This document shows, one piece after another, positions 12,001-36,154 of a stretch of DNA of 64,000 bases; the first letter of the stretch is position 1, and the number at the start of each line of letters is the position of its first letter. The DNA is from Mesostigma viride (taxonomy: Eukaryota > Streptophyta > Mesostigmatophyceae > Mesostigmatales > Mesostigmataceae). The stretch is from positions 1 to 64,000 of the forward strand of contig RPFO01002154.1 of assembly GCA_009746045.1 (NCBI GenBank), given 5' to 3'. The notes under the pieces are model-generated. The model was not told the origin of the DNA. It saw only the letters and a list, made by a program, of their open reading frames with translations, and did not search any database. A program made the translations under genes and the position numbers.

Positions 12001-15000
12001 GCCGCGGTCTATCTCTCCCAAGCGCGCTCCTTTAACCACCTTGCTCTCAGGTGCTCAACATAGGTGGCCCTCTTGGACTGCGACTTTGTGTGGGGCCTCA
12101 CCTGCCTGTTGTTGCCCTTTGAGGGGGCTCCCTCTGCGCGCAAGCGTAATGCATGTAAGCGCGAGTGCACGTAAGCAAGTCCATGTCCTCACCTTCCTGT
12201 TGTTGACCTTTATTCCGACATCTGCCGAGGTGAGCCCCACGCGCTGGAAGAAAGTGGTGATGGCCGCCAGCAGCTCTGCCTCGGCCTGGCGAGGGAGGCA
12301 GTGAGGTGTGGTACGCGCAGAAGCAAGCACTTACTACCAAGAGCATAATCAAGGATGTTGCGTGGAGCTGGCAATATGGAGGTTGCCTGGAACTTTCAAG
12401 GTAAGAATGTGGCTAAAAGCAGCCTAATTGATGGCCAAGGCATCCCGGAAAAACAACAACAAAGTAACGGAAGATGCCTTCAAAAAGAAGACTCAGCTAT
12501 CCAACAAAGTACGCGGCAACGGTTCATCAGTCGCTCCAGGACACCTGTGCACAGAAGCAGGCCACACCTCTAAAGGCATCAAGCAACCTGTCATCCATTC
12601 ATCATGTCACTGGCACATGTAATGGTTACTGGCACACCCACAGGCTGTGCACTGATTCATCGGCCAGCCCCACAACTTCCACCCAGCAACCTTTAAACAA
12701 ACAGGATCGATGGAAAAGAGGCACCCCCCCCAGGCCATCGACAAGTCACGTGATGATATCTTGGGCACGCCCACAATGTCCAACCAGCAACAAAGTAATG
12801 AACGCACAAAGCAACCTAGTAAGGGATGCACCAAGCACGCTGCAACGCGTCCACATAATACTGGCACACCCACGGGCCACGCACCGAGATGTCCGGCACG
12901 CCCACAATGTCCATGTTCCACTGGTAGTGCTCGCGCCGCCGGCCGCGCGTCATGCGCTCGTAGCGCCAGCACTGGCCGATGACAAACCACTTGACGGGCA
13001 TGGGCTGGCCCTTGCTGCGGGTGCAAGGACAACACGCATGGGGAATGTCACAGCATGGTATTAAGCACATGGGGCATGTCACAGGATGGTATTTAACAGA
13101 TCTGGCATGGCCGCATGGGACAGGGCGGTGCAACACACGCGGTGACATGGGGCAGGATCACAGATCACTTGACAGGGATAGGCTGCCCCTTGTTGTGGGT
13201 GCCACCACATCGCGCACAGACTATCATGAGCTGCGGTCCAGTAAGAAGAAATGAGCTGAGAGCAAGGCATCAGTGCACCCACATTTGGCGAATTGAAAAG
13301 AAATGCTTGGTCCAGCTTGAAAACCAGGCCTAGGTTTTGAGAAGAAAGCATAAGCCCTTCAAAGTAAAAGTACGTTACATAACGATCTCGATATACTGCA
13401 CGATGACAACAATAATAATAATAATAATGATAACAACAACAATAACGCCGATAATAGACTAGAGCGCGTACCCCTTCTGCAGCACCATGCGCGCGAGGGA
13501 GGGCGTGATCTCTGGTCGCAGCGACATGGCCCGCCCGCCCTTGTCCTCAAAGTTGTACAGCTGCACGCACAGGCACAAGCATGTGCAGCGTTGCGGCTGG
13601 TGGGTGTTAGTGATGGTCCCGGTGTGTCCATGTGCTGTGTGCACATCTGTGCGCACGGACGCATGAGCCATGGGTGGGCATAGATGAGGGGAGAACGCCA
13701 AAAGGGGCAGCTAGGGTTAGCCAGCATTGAAACTTTTTTCAAGGAACAACGCTACCCCATCACAGGACCTAGCAACAAGCAACTTCACCAGCTGCACATG
13801 ACACTTGACACGCTCCTGCACCACACATGCATCCTCATCACCCCCCACCCCACGAACGTTCTGCACCATCGTGCGACCATGCACGCTTGGTTCATCGACT
13901 CCACCTGGCCATCAACCCTGCGTGCTGCCTGATCATGCTGCCACTGCCACCGCCTCCTCCCACTGGCACCACCATCGCACACACACAGGCATCATCTTAA
14001 ACCGATCATCTTAACCCCCCCCCCCCCCCCCACCCCGCCCCCGCCCCCGCCCCCACCCCCGCCCCCACACACCTGCTGCGTGGTGATGCTAGCCCCCCAC
14101 CTGCTGCGTGATCTCCTCGCCCGCCTTGCGCGTGTAGAGCTCCTCCGACTCCAGGACCGGCGCGTCAAACTCATCAAAGCCAAACAAGCGGGACACCTGT
14201 GATGTCAGCATGCGTCGTGAGCAAGCAGGTAGGAAACAGGGTGTGTGGGGAGGGACAAAACAGATCATTCCCCGATGAGGGAGGCGGGGGGCGCGTCAAA
14301 CGCATCAAAGCCACACAAGCAGGACAACTGTGGTGCCAGCACCCACACCTGTGGTTCGCCAGATTGTAGGAAGCAAAGGGCCTGTGGAGGTGAGTACGTG
14401 GAGGTCAGTGCGTTGGAAACTGCGAGGGGTTCCAGTGGGGGGGGGGCGTCAGTCCAACACATCTACGGCCTGCACGGACATGTATTTGCATAGACGGCTA
14501 TTTGGATGATAGATGGCTATTTGGATGATAGATGGCTATTTGGATGATAGATGTCGATTTGGATGATAGATGGCTATTTGGATGACAGATGTCTATTTGG
14601 ATGATAGATGGCTATTCGGATGATAGAATGGCCATTTAGATGACAGATGGCTATTTGGATGATAGATGGCTATTTGGATGATAGATGGCTATTTGGATGA
14701 TAGATGCCCATTTGGATGATACGCTCTCGTGCCTGCCCACTACAACCCACCTCCCGGAAATGGCCAAACAGCCAGTTTCTCAAGCGCATGTCCTCAGGGT
14801 AAAAATCCCGCGTCCCCCTAGGCGGGTTCAGGTCCAAGGAAGCCTTTCCCGTGTCCTTGGGGGCCTGCGCCACGGACCCCTTCCTGGCATTACTGGCAGT
14901 GCCGTCCGCACTGGCGCCCGCACTATCCTGTGAGCTGGCGTTCACAGTCGTGGAAGCACTGGCGCACGGGGTGGCGTGGAGCCTCCGCATCGACGCGGCG

Positions 15001-15104
15001 CAGGGTGAGCCCCAGGCTGCACGCACCGCGCAATATGGGCCAGAGAGGCCCCAACGGGCATGCACGTTGCATGCAGAAATGCACGACAACACAGCCTTGT
15101 GCAT
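6090..15104 (-). CDS. Histidyl-tRNA synthetase, organellar type (11 exons)
   Basis: Class II aminoacyl-tRNA synthetase charging tRNA-His, probably in plastid and/or mitochondrion. Exons in order: 14751-15104, 14101-14196, 13472-13560, 12885-13014, 12193-12285, 11647-11721, 10388-10505, 8154-8296, 7686-7814, 7170-7333, 6090-6225. The total is 1527 nt, 508 aa, all GT-AG with phases closing. A basic, Ala/Ser-rich leader (1 to about 80) precedes the core. Motifs seen are [25 protein letters not shown], motif 2 around [17 protein letters not shown], the HisA signature [13 protein letters not shown] and the HisB-like CGGGRYD, then an anticodon-binding C-terminus. The sequence resembles the plant organellar enzyme rather than the cytosolic one. 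A second Met (14988-14990) would give 470 aa; the upstream Met was kept for the longer leader. Introns carry most of the local repeats. Confidence 0.93.
6836..7138. repeat. (GGAT)n to (GGGT)n compound microsatellite in HisRS intron 10
   Basis: About 150 bp of GGAT passes through a short mixed zone (6985-7015) into about 110 bp of GGGT, then returns to GGAT. It lies 31 bp from the exon 10 donor. In the sense of the gene it is ATCC/ACCC, a pyrimidine-rich run. The long open frames across it (repeated MDGW or THPP) are artefacts of the period. Confidence 0.95.
7840..7925. repeat. Hexanucleotide repeat (GGCATA)n, degenerate
   Basis: Degenerate 'ggcata/ggcaca' repeats in HisRS intron 8, next to the exon 9 acceptor. 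No other content is seen. Confidence 0.8.
8770..10345. repeat. 61-bp minisatellite, about 26 copies, in HisRS intron 7
   Basis: The unit runs from 'tagtacatacc' through 'gcgatcacaataatgaat' to 'tagtatgctgg', period 61 bp. Two copies lack 4 bp (near 8898 and 9691). Copies differ at a few fixed sites (tgcg/tgtg, ctag/ctac, tatg/tacg), giving variant blocks. The array fills three quarters of the intron and ends 43 bp from exon 7. There are no spacers, so it is not CRISPR-like. Confidence 0.95.
11173..11310. repeat. (GT)n repeat in HisRS intron 6
   Basis: A (GT)n run with 'ttagtg' interruptions. On the transcribed sense it is (CA)n. Confidence 0.9.
14008..14068. repeat. Poly-C / CCCCGC tract in HisRS intron 2
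   Basis: A C-run grading into 'cccccgcccccgc' repeats, lying next to a 13-bp copy of the exon 2 donor. It is G-rich on the transcribed sense. Confidence 0.85.
14490..14722. repeat. 19-bp minisatellite, about 12 copies, in HisRS intron 1
   Basis: The unit 'atggctatttggatgatag' is repeated with single-base changes and ends 29 bp from the exon 1 donor. Confidence 0.92.
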
Positions 15105-18100
15105 TTATATCTGCCGTTTTGCAACAAAATTTGCAAATAGGTGGCTTGAGCTTCACATTCTGTATATATCTGAGCTAGAAGACCTTGATGTCATACTTTG
15201 CCCATCCCTCTGCCAGTTGGATTTCTTAATTATCGGGCAGAGCTGTTGACGTTATTGACAAAGAGCGTGCATTCCGCAAGGTTGTATACAAGTAGAAAAG
15301 AAAATCCTTTTGGCATCGTGAATTTGGAAACCTTCCTGTTCGCCAACATTCACCCCCCACCTACCCCCCCCCCAAAAAAAAAAAAAAAAAAAAAACATAA
15401 ATAAAATTAGTTAAGTAAGTGAAAGCAAATGCGAGTACAGTACCGTGGCATGGGGCGGGTGGTCCGGACGTTATCAGGAAGACTCCTACAATTCATAATA
15501 TTGCAACACTACCAGTCACTTAACAACATTGTCATGGTGGTGACTGCATTGACTTACCTGATGAGCGCAGGGATTTAGGGCAAAGAGTAGCATTTGCCAC
15601 GCTGCCCTTCCAGGTCGCGGGGATTGCGACCCGGGAAGCTCGCCCAGCTGAAATAACGGTCAATGTCTTAAGAGCGGAGCTCATGTTGAACACGAATTCG
15701 TAATGGCTACATGCGTTTGTTCCCTCAAGGTTTTTCTTTCGGGGGCACAGCTAAATATTTACGATGCCGTCCCGAAGAGGCTGCCAGAGTTTCCGCCATG
15801 AAGCTAGAGACATGGTAGTTTATCCGAGAAAAATGCGGTGGTCATTGCATGCTGTCAGATGTCACGAGTGCGTGGCCAAGGCTTGCTGCCAGCCGAGCTG
15901 GCTGTCTACAGAGCTAGCGCCTAATCGACAGTAGCAGCAGGTATGTACGGCAGGATTTCCGTGATTACACGCCAATGGCACACTGTACGAATGAATGACA
16001 CGCGTCCTTCTGCTGACCCTCTATCTCTACTCTCTACAATGCGTCGCCAGGGCAACGTGCACACGACGTGCATATACTTGCGACGACTTGCTCAAGTGGT
16101 CGTGCCAGCGCGCTAATCTTCGTGTCACCCGGCAGGCGCTAGGTGGCAGCAACGCGCTCGCACTTCTGCGTATTTCCTGCCGTGACCCGGCATTCGTATA
16201 TTGTTCTTGGGTTTCGACAGGGATGTTAATTACGATTATTCACGACGAGTTTTGAAGCCTTTTTTCCTTTGACCTTCGCATGCCTGCTGCAGCTGCCCAC
16301 TGACCACCAAGCCCCTAGTATTGCGGCGTCTCTGGCAGCCGAACTATTTACATGGACGCTATCGTAGTGTAATGGGCTAATGTACTGTGTTCATGGCCAT
16401 TTGCTTCATCCGGATAATCCAATGTTTTGTTCGATAGTTGGCAATACCCAACTATTGCCATTGATAGCAGATAGTCTATCAGTTTCCTCATGGTCGGTAC
16501 AGAAGACTCGGATAACTCCGTCAGCGAAAGCAAGACAACCAATGTGAGCTTGGGATCGTGTTGATGACACACGTGTCGTATGGGAGGAGCCGCGCACGTC
16601 TTTCGCCGTCGAAGGGGGCCTTTTAGAACTTGCATACGCAGTGGGGCTGTAACATTCCCCATCGTGGCAGGAGTACGTAATTTAAGGTCAGGTAGTTGGG
16701 ATGTAGCTGGAAGGAAAGGGGCGTTGCGTCACAGACTTCTATGTAGATTTGCTGCGCAGCCAGTTCTGACAACGTGTCGTGACCAAAGTAAGGGGAAGCA
16801 ACTTTGAACGCTTGTTACAATCACGGTGGATGCATGGCATGGCAACTCCTGTGCGTGGCAGTATCCGTTTGTTAGTTTGTGAGGAAGGGCGCGAACGGTT
16901 ACGTGTCTACTATTCCATGTCTGTATCTATAATGTTTTAACGCTCAATTCAGCTGTGAATCCACGGTGCAGCGGCTACCAGTCAAATGAGTTGAATGGGC
17001 ATGCTGGTGCGATGACCCGGGTGTATAGATAGCAAGCTAGTTCGGCACTTATTGCAACTACAGGGGAGACGGTATTACGCTGTTAACACTGCCTGCGATT
17101 GCATGCATGATCCCAGTTCCAGGAAGGACATTATAATGCATTTATATAATCGCCCGCCAGTTCTTGATAGGTTTCTGCCCAGTACCCAAAATTGGTCATC
17201 CGGTACCGGTACCGGTTCCCAAACTTGTCAAGGGCACCCGGTATGACCGGTATCCGGTACCTGTGGTGGGCACCCGGTACCGTTACCCAGTACCAAGCCC
17301 AAGCGCAAAGAGCACCCAAGTCAGGCTGCTGAGAGCGGTCAAGAATGCGTGAGCCGGGGATCCAAGGTTTACAACCTTGGTACAACGTCTGTTCCTTGTC
17401 AGGTAGTTGGGTATTAGCCTACCAGCCTTGTTGAACTTGGCTTTAGCATAATAAGCGGCGACTCGGCCAGGCTACTCGGCACTCGGACAGGCATTGGTTG
17501 GCTGCATGACTGCGGGCCCGAGCCTAGGGCTCGGTAATGGTAGGTACGGGGTACCGGGTGTCACCGGATATCCGAGATGGCCCACCCAGTACCGGTACCC
17601 AGGCTGCAAAGCCCGACCCGGCCGGTACCGGTATCGTTACTAACGCTACCGCGTACCGGTACCGGGTTGTTCCAGTAGTATCGGGTACCGGGCAGAACCC
17701 TACTTCTTTATGTTACTATCATGTTGTTGTTCTAGGATGTTATTTATGACCTATGTCATGCCGGATGTCAATGGTCCGATATGATTGCAGCATAGATAGG
17801 CATACATGTACAAGCATGCACCGGAGACAATTGTTCAAAAAACAAAGCATGCGTCCTTTATTCTTACACAGATAGAATCAAACACTTCAATATTAGGCAC
17901 ATGACTGCATGTGCAAATAAGAGAGCCAAGTGCTGCACTGAAGCTGTGCAGAAATGCTTTATGTACAAGTTGTTTATCGGTGCATGCCCATTTGAGTACA
18001 CTTCATCCAACGTATACTGCTTTCTATGGCTTTTGACATTCCATATTCCACAGAGTGCTTTTCACTGTGGCTGCCCTCCGCGCCAATCATGATCACCTTC

Positions 18101-18165
18101 AGCCAGATATGTACATCTATATACATCATGTGATATGTACACAACTTGCGGCTCATCACCCTCCC
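15105..18165. other. Intergenic region upstream of HisRS
   Basis: No gene is supported. It contains a C7-9/A21 tract (15365-15396) and two clusters of GGTACC/CCGGTACC words (17195-17300 and 17545-17700). The HisRS promoter should lie just above 15104, but no clear TATA box stands out. ORFs here are short and share no composition with the real exons. Confidence 0.5.
17195..17700. repeat. GGTACC-rich palindromic cluster
   Basis: Two blocks dense in GGTACC, CCGGTACC and TACCGGTA, separated by about 250 bp of ordinary sequence. The words are self-complementary, so each block can fold on itself and on the other. The family is unrecognised. Confidence 0.7.
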
Positions 18166-18482
18166 TCCCTCCTCATCCCCATCCCATCCCCATCCCCATC
18201 CCCATCCCCATCCCCATCCCCATCCCCATCCCCATCCCCATCCCCATCCCCATCCCCATCCCCATCCCCATCCCCATCCCCATCCCCATCCCCATCCCCA
18301 TCCCCATCCCCATCCCCATCCCCATCCCCATCCCCATCCCCATCCCATCCCCATCCCCATCCCCATCCCCATCCCCATCCCCATCCCCATCCCCATCCCC
18401 ATCCCCATCCCCATCATCCCCATCCCCATCCCCATCCCCATCCCCATCCCCATCCCCATCCCCATCCCCATTCCCATCCCAA
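18166..18482. repeat. (CCCCAT)n array encoding the LRR1 tail
   Basis: About 50 units of CCCCAT, reading GGGGAT in the sense of LRR1. There are three length breaks: a 5-bp unit near 18184, a 5-bp unit near 18345 and a 3-bp unit near 18416. In the gene's sense these switch the reading from Gly-Asp (with one extra Asp) to Gly-Met and finally Gly-Trp-stop. Confidence 0.95.
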
Positions 18483-20545
18483 TCATACATGTCGCCACCA
18501 TGGTCATCATCATCACCAAAGATGTCGCTGACGTCATCGCCATCATCACCGCCACCGTCATCACCACCAAAGATGTCGATGGCATCCTCCCCATCATCAC
18601 CGCCAACGTCATCACCATCCAGCCCATCATACTCCTCACTCTGGTCACCAAGCACATCCCGACGCAGCTCGTCCAACTCGTCATCATCCATCTCATCCTC
18701 CTCGCTATTCCCCTCCCACGGGTCTAAGGGGGTGTACTCATCCCCCCAGTACACCCAGCACTTGTCCCGGTCCAGCCCCCGAAAGCTGGCGCGCGTCACC
18801 CCCAGGCACCCGTCCAAATCCAACAGTCGCAGCTCCCGGCACCTAGCCACCACCGCATACATGCCCTTGTTGCGTACCCCTCGGCACATCTTCAATGTGA
18901 GCTCCTGCAACTTGGGGCATCGGTCAGCAATCAACTCCACCGTCATGTTCGTGACATTCACCCCCGACAGCCCAATCACCTGCAGCTCTGCCCCCCGCTC
19001 CTTGATCAACCTCCCCACCACCTCCTCGCGAACATCATCACGATCAAGCCCAGCTTCCTCCACATTATTGACCGGCCTCCCAGCGATGAACACCCGCAGA
19101 CGCGTGCAGTGATGTCCAATAGCATCCATCGACTCCTCTGTGATCGCTTGCGGCCCTGCCCCCGCCACATCCAGATGCTCCAACAACGGACACCCTGCCG
19201 CCAGCGCTGCCAAGGCTCCGCCCTCCACCCGGCACCCGAGTAAGTCCAGATACCTCAGCTGATGACACCTGGCGGCAATAGCCCTTAGACTGGCATCCGA
19301 GATGCCGGTCCCCCTCACGATCAGCTCACGCAGCCTCGGGCATCCCTCCGCCACCTGGGAGATGCTAACGTCCGTCACTGAGACGCACCCTGCGACTGAC
19401 AGGTGGCGCAAGCAGGGGCATCCCTTTGCCAGGAGCATGACACTTGCGTCTGAGACCGCCACCCCTGAGACCGCCACCCCTGTCAACGACCACTGCCCAA
19501 GTTCCAAGTACTCCAGCTGCGGGCAGCCGCTGGCGACAGCATCAATGCCGGCGTCCGTGACAGCAGTCGCTGAGACGTCCAGGTGGCGGATGCCGGCGCA
19601 CTTGCTCGCCAGCGCGACCAGGGACGCGTCGGTGACCTGGCGACAGACTGCGATGTCGAGATGCCGCAGTAACGGGCAGCACGCCGCGAGGCTCTCAACG
19701 CTGGCATCCGTAACGCCCTGGCACGCGCGCAGGCCCACCTCCTCCAGCGACAGGCATCGCTCCGCCACGTGCCTTATCCCCGCGTCCGTCACCGACGTCC
19801 CCGCCGCCATGAGGACACGCAGGCGGTCGCAGCCATGGGAGAGGGCAGACAATCCAGCATCGTCCACGCAGGTCGTCCCCACATACAACTCCTCCAGCTG
19901 GGGGCAGTGCTGGGCCAGGCATGCCAGGACGTCGTTGTCCAAGGACTTGCATCGGACGGCTGCCAAGCGACGGAGCTTATGGCACGACTTAACGACCGCC
20001 CGCACGCCCAGTCCCGATACCTCACAACGCGAGACGTCGAGACTCTCCAGGTCAGGGCAATGCCACGCGAGGTCCATCAGACTGGAGTTGGATACGTTCA
20101 GAGATCCCGCCACGTTCAGGGATTTGATCGCGGGGTACCTACATCCAATCGCGTCCAATCGCGGCAGGTCGCGGATCTTGCGGTCCACCCGCGCCCACGG
20201 CCAGGTGGGGGACCAGGCGTCCCCCCGCTGCCAGGGCTTTCTGAGGTCTGACCGGGGCGTCGTGCTCAGCGTGACCAGGTTGGGGCACTTGTCCATGAGC
20301 CAAGTCAGCCCTCCGGTGCCGGGTCGGCAGTCCCCCTCACCCAGGTCCTCGCCGTACAGCTCGGTGAGGAGGAGGAGGGATTCGTCCACGAGGGAGCGAT
20401 AAGCGGGGGACAGGTGGCGCAACCTCACTCGGTCGGGGATGGGCAGTGCGGCGACCACCTGGGCGCCGATCCCAGGGACCGCCATGAGCTGGTCCAGGGT
20501 CCAGTCTTCGGACAGCCGGGCGGGCATGACGACTATTGCCTCCAA
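18173..20545 (-). CDS. LRR protein of the AMN1/F-box-LRR type (LRR1)
   Basis: 790 aa in a single exon. The N-terminus (about residues 14-60) looks like a degenerate F-box (LDQLMAVPGIGAQVVAALP..). It is followed by about 17 cysteine-containing LRRs, each with the core 'CPxLxxLxLxxCxxVTDxxL', to about residue 600. This is the AMN1/Skp2-like class, which typically recruits substrates to SCF ubiquitin ligases. After a short WGDEYTPLDPWEG motif comes a strongly acidic tail (DDDELDEL, GDDGGGDD). It ends in a Gly-Asp, then Gly-Met run encoded by the hexanucleotide array, with the stop at 18173. The true C-terminus depends on array length. It is paralogous to the gene at 60591-62501. No SKP1-binding test can be made from sequence. 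Confidence 0.85.
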   Translation of the reverse strand: MEAIVVMPARLSEDWTLDQLMAVPGIGAQVVAALPIPDRVRLRHLSPAYRSLVDESLLLLTELYGEDLGEGDCRPGTGGLTWLMDKCPNLVTLSTTPRSDLRKPWQRGDAWSPTWPWARVDRKIRDLPRLDAIGCRYPAIKSLNVAGSLNVSNSSLMDLAWHCPDLESLDVSRCEVSGLGVRAVVKSCHKLRRLAAVRCKSLDNDVLACLAQHCPQLEELYVGTTCVDDAGLSALSHGCDRLRVLMAAGTSVTDAGIRHVAERCLSLEEVGLRACQGVTDASVESLAACCPLLRHLDIAVCRQVTDASLVALASKCAGIRHLDVSATAVTDAGIDAVASGCPQLEYLELGQWSLTGVAVSGVAVSDASVMLLAKGCPCLRHLSVAGCVSVTDVSISQVAEGCPRLRELIVRGTGISDASLRAIAARCHQLRYLDLLGCRVEGGALAALAAGCPLLEHLDVAGAGPQAITEESMDAIGHHCTRLRVFIAGRPVNNVEEAGLDRDDVREEVVGRLIKERGAELQVIGLSGVNVTNMTVELIADRCPKLQELTLKMCRGVRNKGMYAVVARCRELRLLDLDGCLGVTRASFRGLDRDKCWVYWGDEYTPLDPWEGNSEEDEMDDDELDELRRDVLGDQSEEYDGLDGDDVGGDDGEDAIDIFGGDDGGGDDGDDVSDIFGDDDDHGGDMYDWDGNGDGDGDGDGDGDGDGDGDDGDGDGDGDGDGDGDGDGDGDGDGMGMGMGMGMGMGMGMGMGMGMGMGMGMGMGMGMGMGMGMGMGMGMGMGMGMGMGWG

Positions 20546-23500
20546 AACAGATTCTTGCAGAAGGAGGCGCTGTCACTTCACAAGGGGCAACCACTCCTCA
20601 GGCGGCTGGATGCTGTTTTCACATAGAATCTAATTCTAGAAAGAGCTTGCTGGAGTCACGTATGATCCTGGTTGGGTTGATGGACATGCGCGTCATCATC
20701 CAACTTCCAAACCCCAGGCTCAGCCAGCAAGGCCAAAGGACTCCACACGATGGCAAGCAGGTATGCACTACAGGATCATGTTCTAAGTAGCTGCCCTTGG
20801 TTCCAGAATCCAGATCAGGTTCGTTGCGATCAGGCTGGTGACACTGACGAGAAGATGCTTCCTTGAAAGCCTGGTGTAGCCGAGTTGCCAAGTCCAGCGG
20901 TTTTAAACTGCATAGGGAACTTTTAAACTGCATAGGGAAGCCACTTTATATGACAGGGAAAGAATCAACCGAGAAACACAGGGAAAGGATGTAGAAGAGA
21001 AGGGAGAACCATCAGCACCGACGATCGTTTGATAGTTTGTCAGCACAGCATTGAAGGCCTTGAAGGGCCAAGGGCGTGGTAAGATGTAATGCTGTATACG
21101 GCACCAAAGGAGCCATTGCAAGGTTTCAGCACTCTATATGGGCAGCATCTCTGCATGAATAAGGTGATGCAAGGAAAGGCATGCAGGGAAATAATGCATC
21201 GAGGGCATTAGCTGGCTGGGGGTTCTGCAGCAGCTAATAGAAAAACTGCGTGGCATGGCTCAGGCCCATATTCTTCCGTGCAAAAGGCACACATACAAAA
21301 ATTCTTTAGACATGATAAGGGAGGCAGAAATTGCAATTGCAGACACGATGTAATGCAATAAATGAAGTCCAATATCATATAAGTGCCTCTTTTTACTGGT
21401 GGCGACGAAACAATGGTAGGACTTCCACGCAAAAGAGTTGCTACTGAAATCGTAAAACGTACCGGGAGGGCCGTCAACCCAAGCGATGGGATTAACCTGC
21501 CACCGCGATCGCAAAAGGCTGGGATCTGATGAATAACTCCACGCAATGCAGCGAGTTGCCCGAGCAGGGTGCTCCCAATTGTGGCATCTTGACATCTGCG
21601 TGGATTTTGGTATAGACGTCAGCGTTGCGTGGGACACCGGCCTACCCACGGCTGGAGTTTCCTCTCGATGTGACCAAAATCTACCGATGAGACGTCGATG
21701 AAACCCTACCCCGCGCTGAACGCTCGGAGTAGGTAGTGAGAACGTTGTTCAGCGCGGGACAGGCTGAAGTGTCGGCGATGAGTACTTACATCACACTGAA
21801 GAATATATTTCACGTACTCAGATCTGAATTGCCAACTGCGCATGCCGTGCTTGATGTCCGCCTGCAATCTGCAAACCGCTTTTTATGTATAGTCCGCCCG
21901 TATTTTGCCTGCAGTCTCCTTCCTGCAGTAATGCATCGGCCTACCATCATCTGGGAAACGCATTTTTTACGCTCGTTTCCAAGGTTCCAAGCTGTTCCAA
22001 GTTCCATGAGAGATGTTCCAAGTCTGTTCCAAGCTCACTCGGTTCGGCCGAAGTCACGTGGGTAGGTCACGTGGGGGTACGGCTGAATATCTTGTGCTGA
22101 CATACCTACCTGCTGTATCAAGTGGCGCGCCGCGAACGGTCCAACCCACGTAACGTCGTCATTTAAAATATAGCCGTTAACCGTCAAATAATTATGAGGC
22201 TGTCAGACACATGAGCAGCACAAATAATAATGGTCGTGGAAGAAAGGGAGGCTTTCTTTTGCCTCTTGTGCCCTGTATCACCGCATGGTATCTTTCGTTA
22301 TACATGGAACAGTACATTCATGCAACAGGTATCTTACGCTAATTGATGGCTCCAAAAACATATAGGCGATTTCTCAAGATAATTTGCAGGGCTTCTTTTT
22401 TTCCAGAGCTTTGACTGGAGGGCATACAACTGTCGAGTGCCGAAGTCACGTACACGGTACACAAGTATACATGAACAGCGACGGTAGGAGCCTCGAGCGT
22501 TTGCCTTCTCCATTGAAGAAGTTATTCTAATCCGAACGTTACTCGACCATGGGAGCCGTCCTTGGCAAGTGTGGGCGTGGCTCGTTAAAGCGCAAGCAAT
22601 GCGACCTGTCCACCGACCTGGTACGGTAAAAGTCGTAAAAATCATCACATGCATCTTTGACCAGCACGCTCTAACTTTTTAGGATCATTGGATAGCCTGG
22701 GAAATCATATATCTCCAGCTTATGTCTTCCCGTAATTCATGGAGGTTACTAATAGCCGACCGGCGTCACTGGCCATGTCCACTCACCGCTCCATACGGGG
22801 ATGTGTGGCAACTATCGGCCCTTGGGTCATTCAGCATGCTTTCTTGTAGCATGATAGGCCGGTGGGTCATTCAGCATGCTGTCTTGTAGCATGAGAGGCC
22901 GGTGGGTCATTCAGCATGCTGTCTTGTAGCACGTTCGGTTTCCGAATCACTGTACTGCTGAGGATTGCGTGCATCGTGCTGTATGGGGGTCCTTCCGCTC
23001 GGTCGCAGTTCAACGAGGGTGTCTCCGCTGCAGATGTCGGCATAAAAGTACCGCGCCACGCTTCATTCCACAACCAGCTCCAACACTCGGTAAGTTACAT
23101 GCCCTATCTGTGTGATGGCTTCATATAATCACAAACGGCCTGTGCAAGCTGCCCCCCGGCTGTGACCGGGCGTGGTGCGTGAGCTAAGCTGTCAAGAAAC
23201 ATACCCCGTCCCGCGATCAACGAACGGGATCGTCAAGTGCAACGCCCTATTGGTAGTTTTAATTGGTCGGTAACCAACGGGATTAAAATTGGTGCACGTC
23301 CGCACTTGCCGTAGATATCAAGGTTCCATGACAGCAGAAGACCTAGACATTCGCACATGTAGATGCAACGTCTGGACGGATACCCGGAGGGCCCTTCTGC
23401 GCTTATGGTTTCTTCTTGCCCGTTGCCCAGAGTGTCTCGCCCAACGGACCGTTTAAGTAAAGCAGGACTAGGCCACACACAAACGCCGATGCCCCTGGAA

Positions 23501-23599
23501 GCTCTTCCATGCGCTTGTTCTCCATTTATTCACACGGGCTGCGTAGTCCCATGCTGTCGGCCCACATGCACCTAGTGCCCCTTTCCATCGGATTCCCAT
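20546..23599. other. Intergenic region between LRR1 and MAPKKK
   Basis: The genes point away from each other (LRR1 minus, MAPKKK plus), so both promoters lie here. I see no further gene. It contains a 17-bp direct repeat 'ttttaaactgcatagggaa' near 20900-20938 and a 40-bp triplication at 22822-22930. A possible MAPKKK 5' exon could be hidden but I cannot place one. Confidence 0.5.
22822..22935. repeat. 40-bp tandem repeat, about 2.8 copies
   Basis: 'gggtcattcagcatgct' starts at 22824, 22864 and 22904. The units are nearly identical and non-coding. Confidence 0.9.
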
Positions 23600-36154
<12,555 letters not shown>

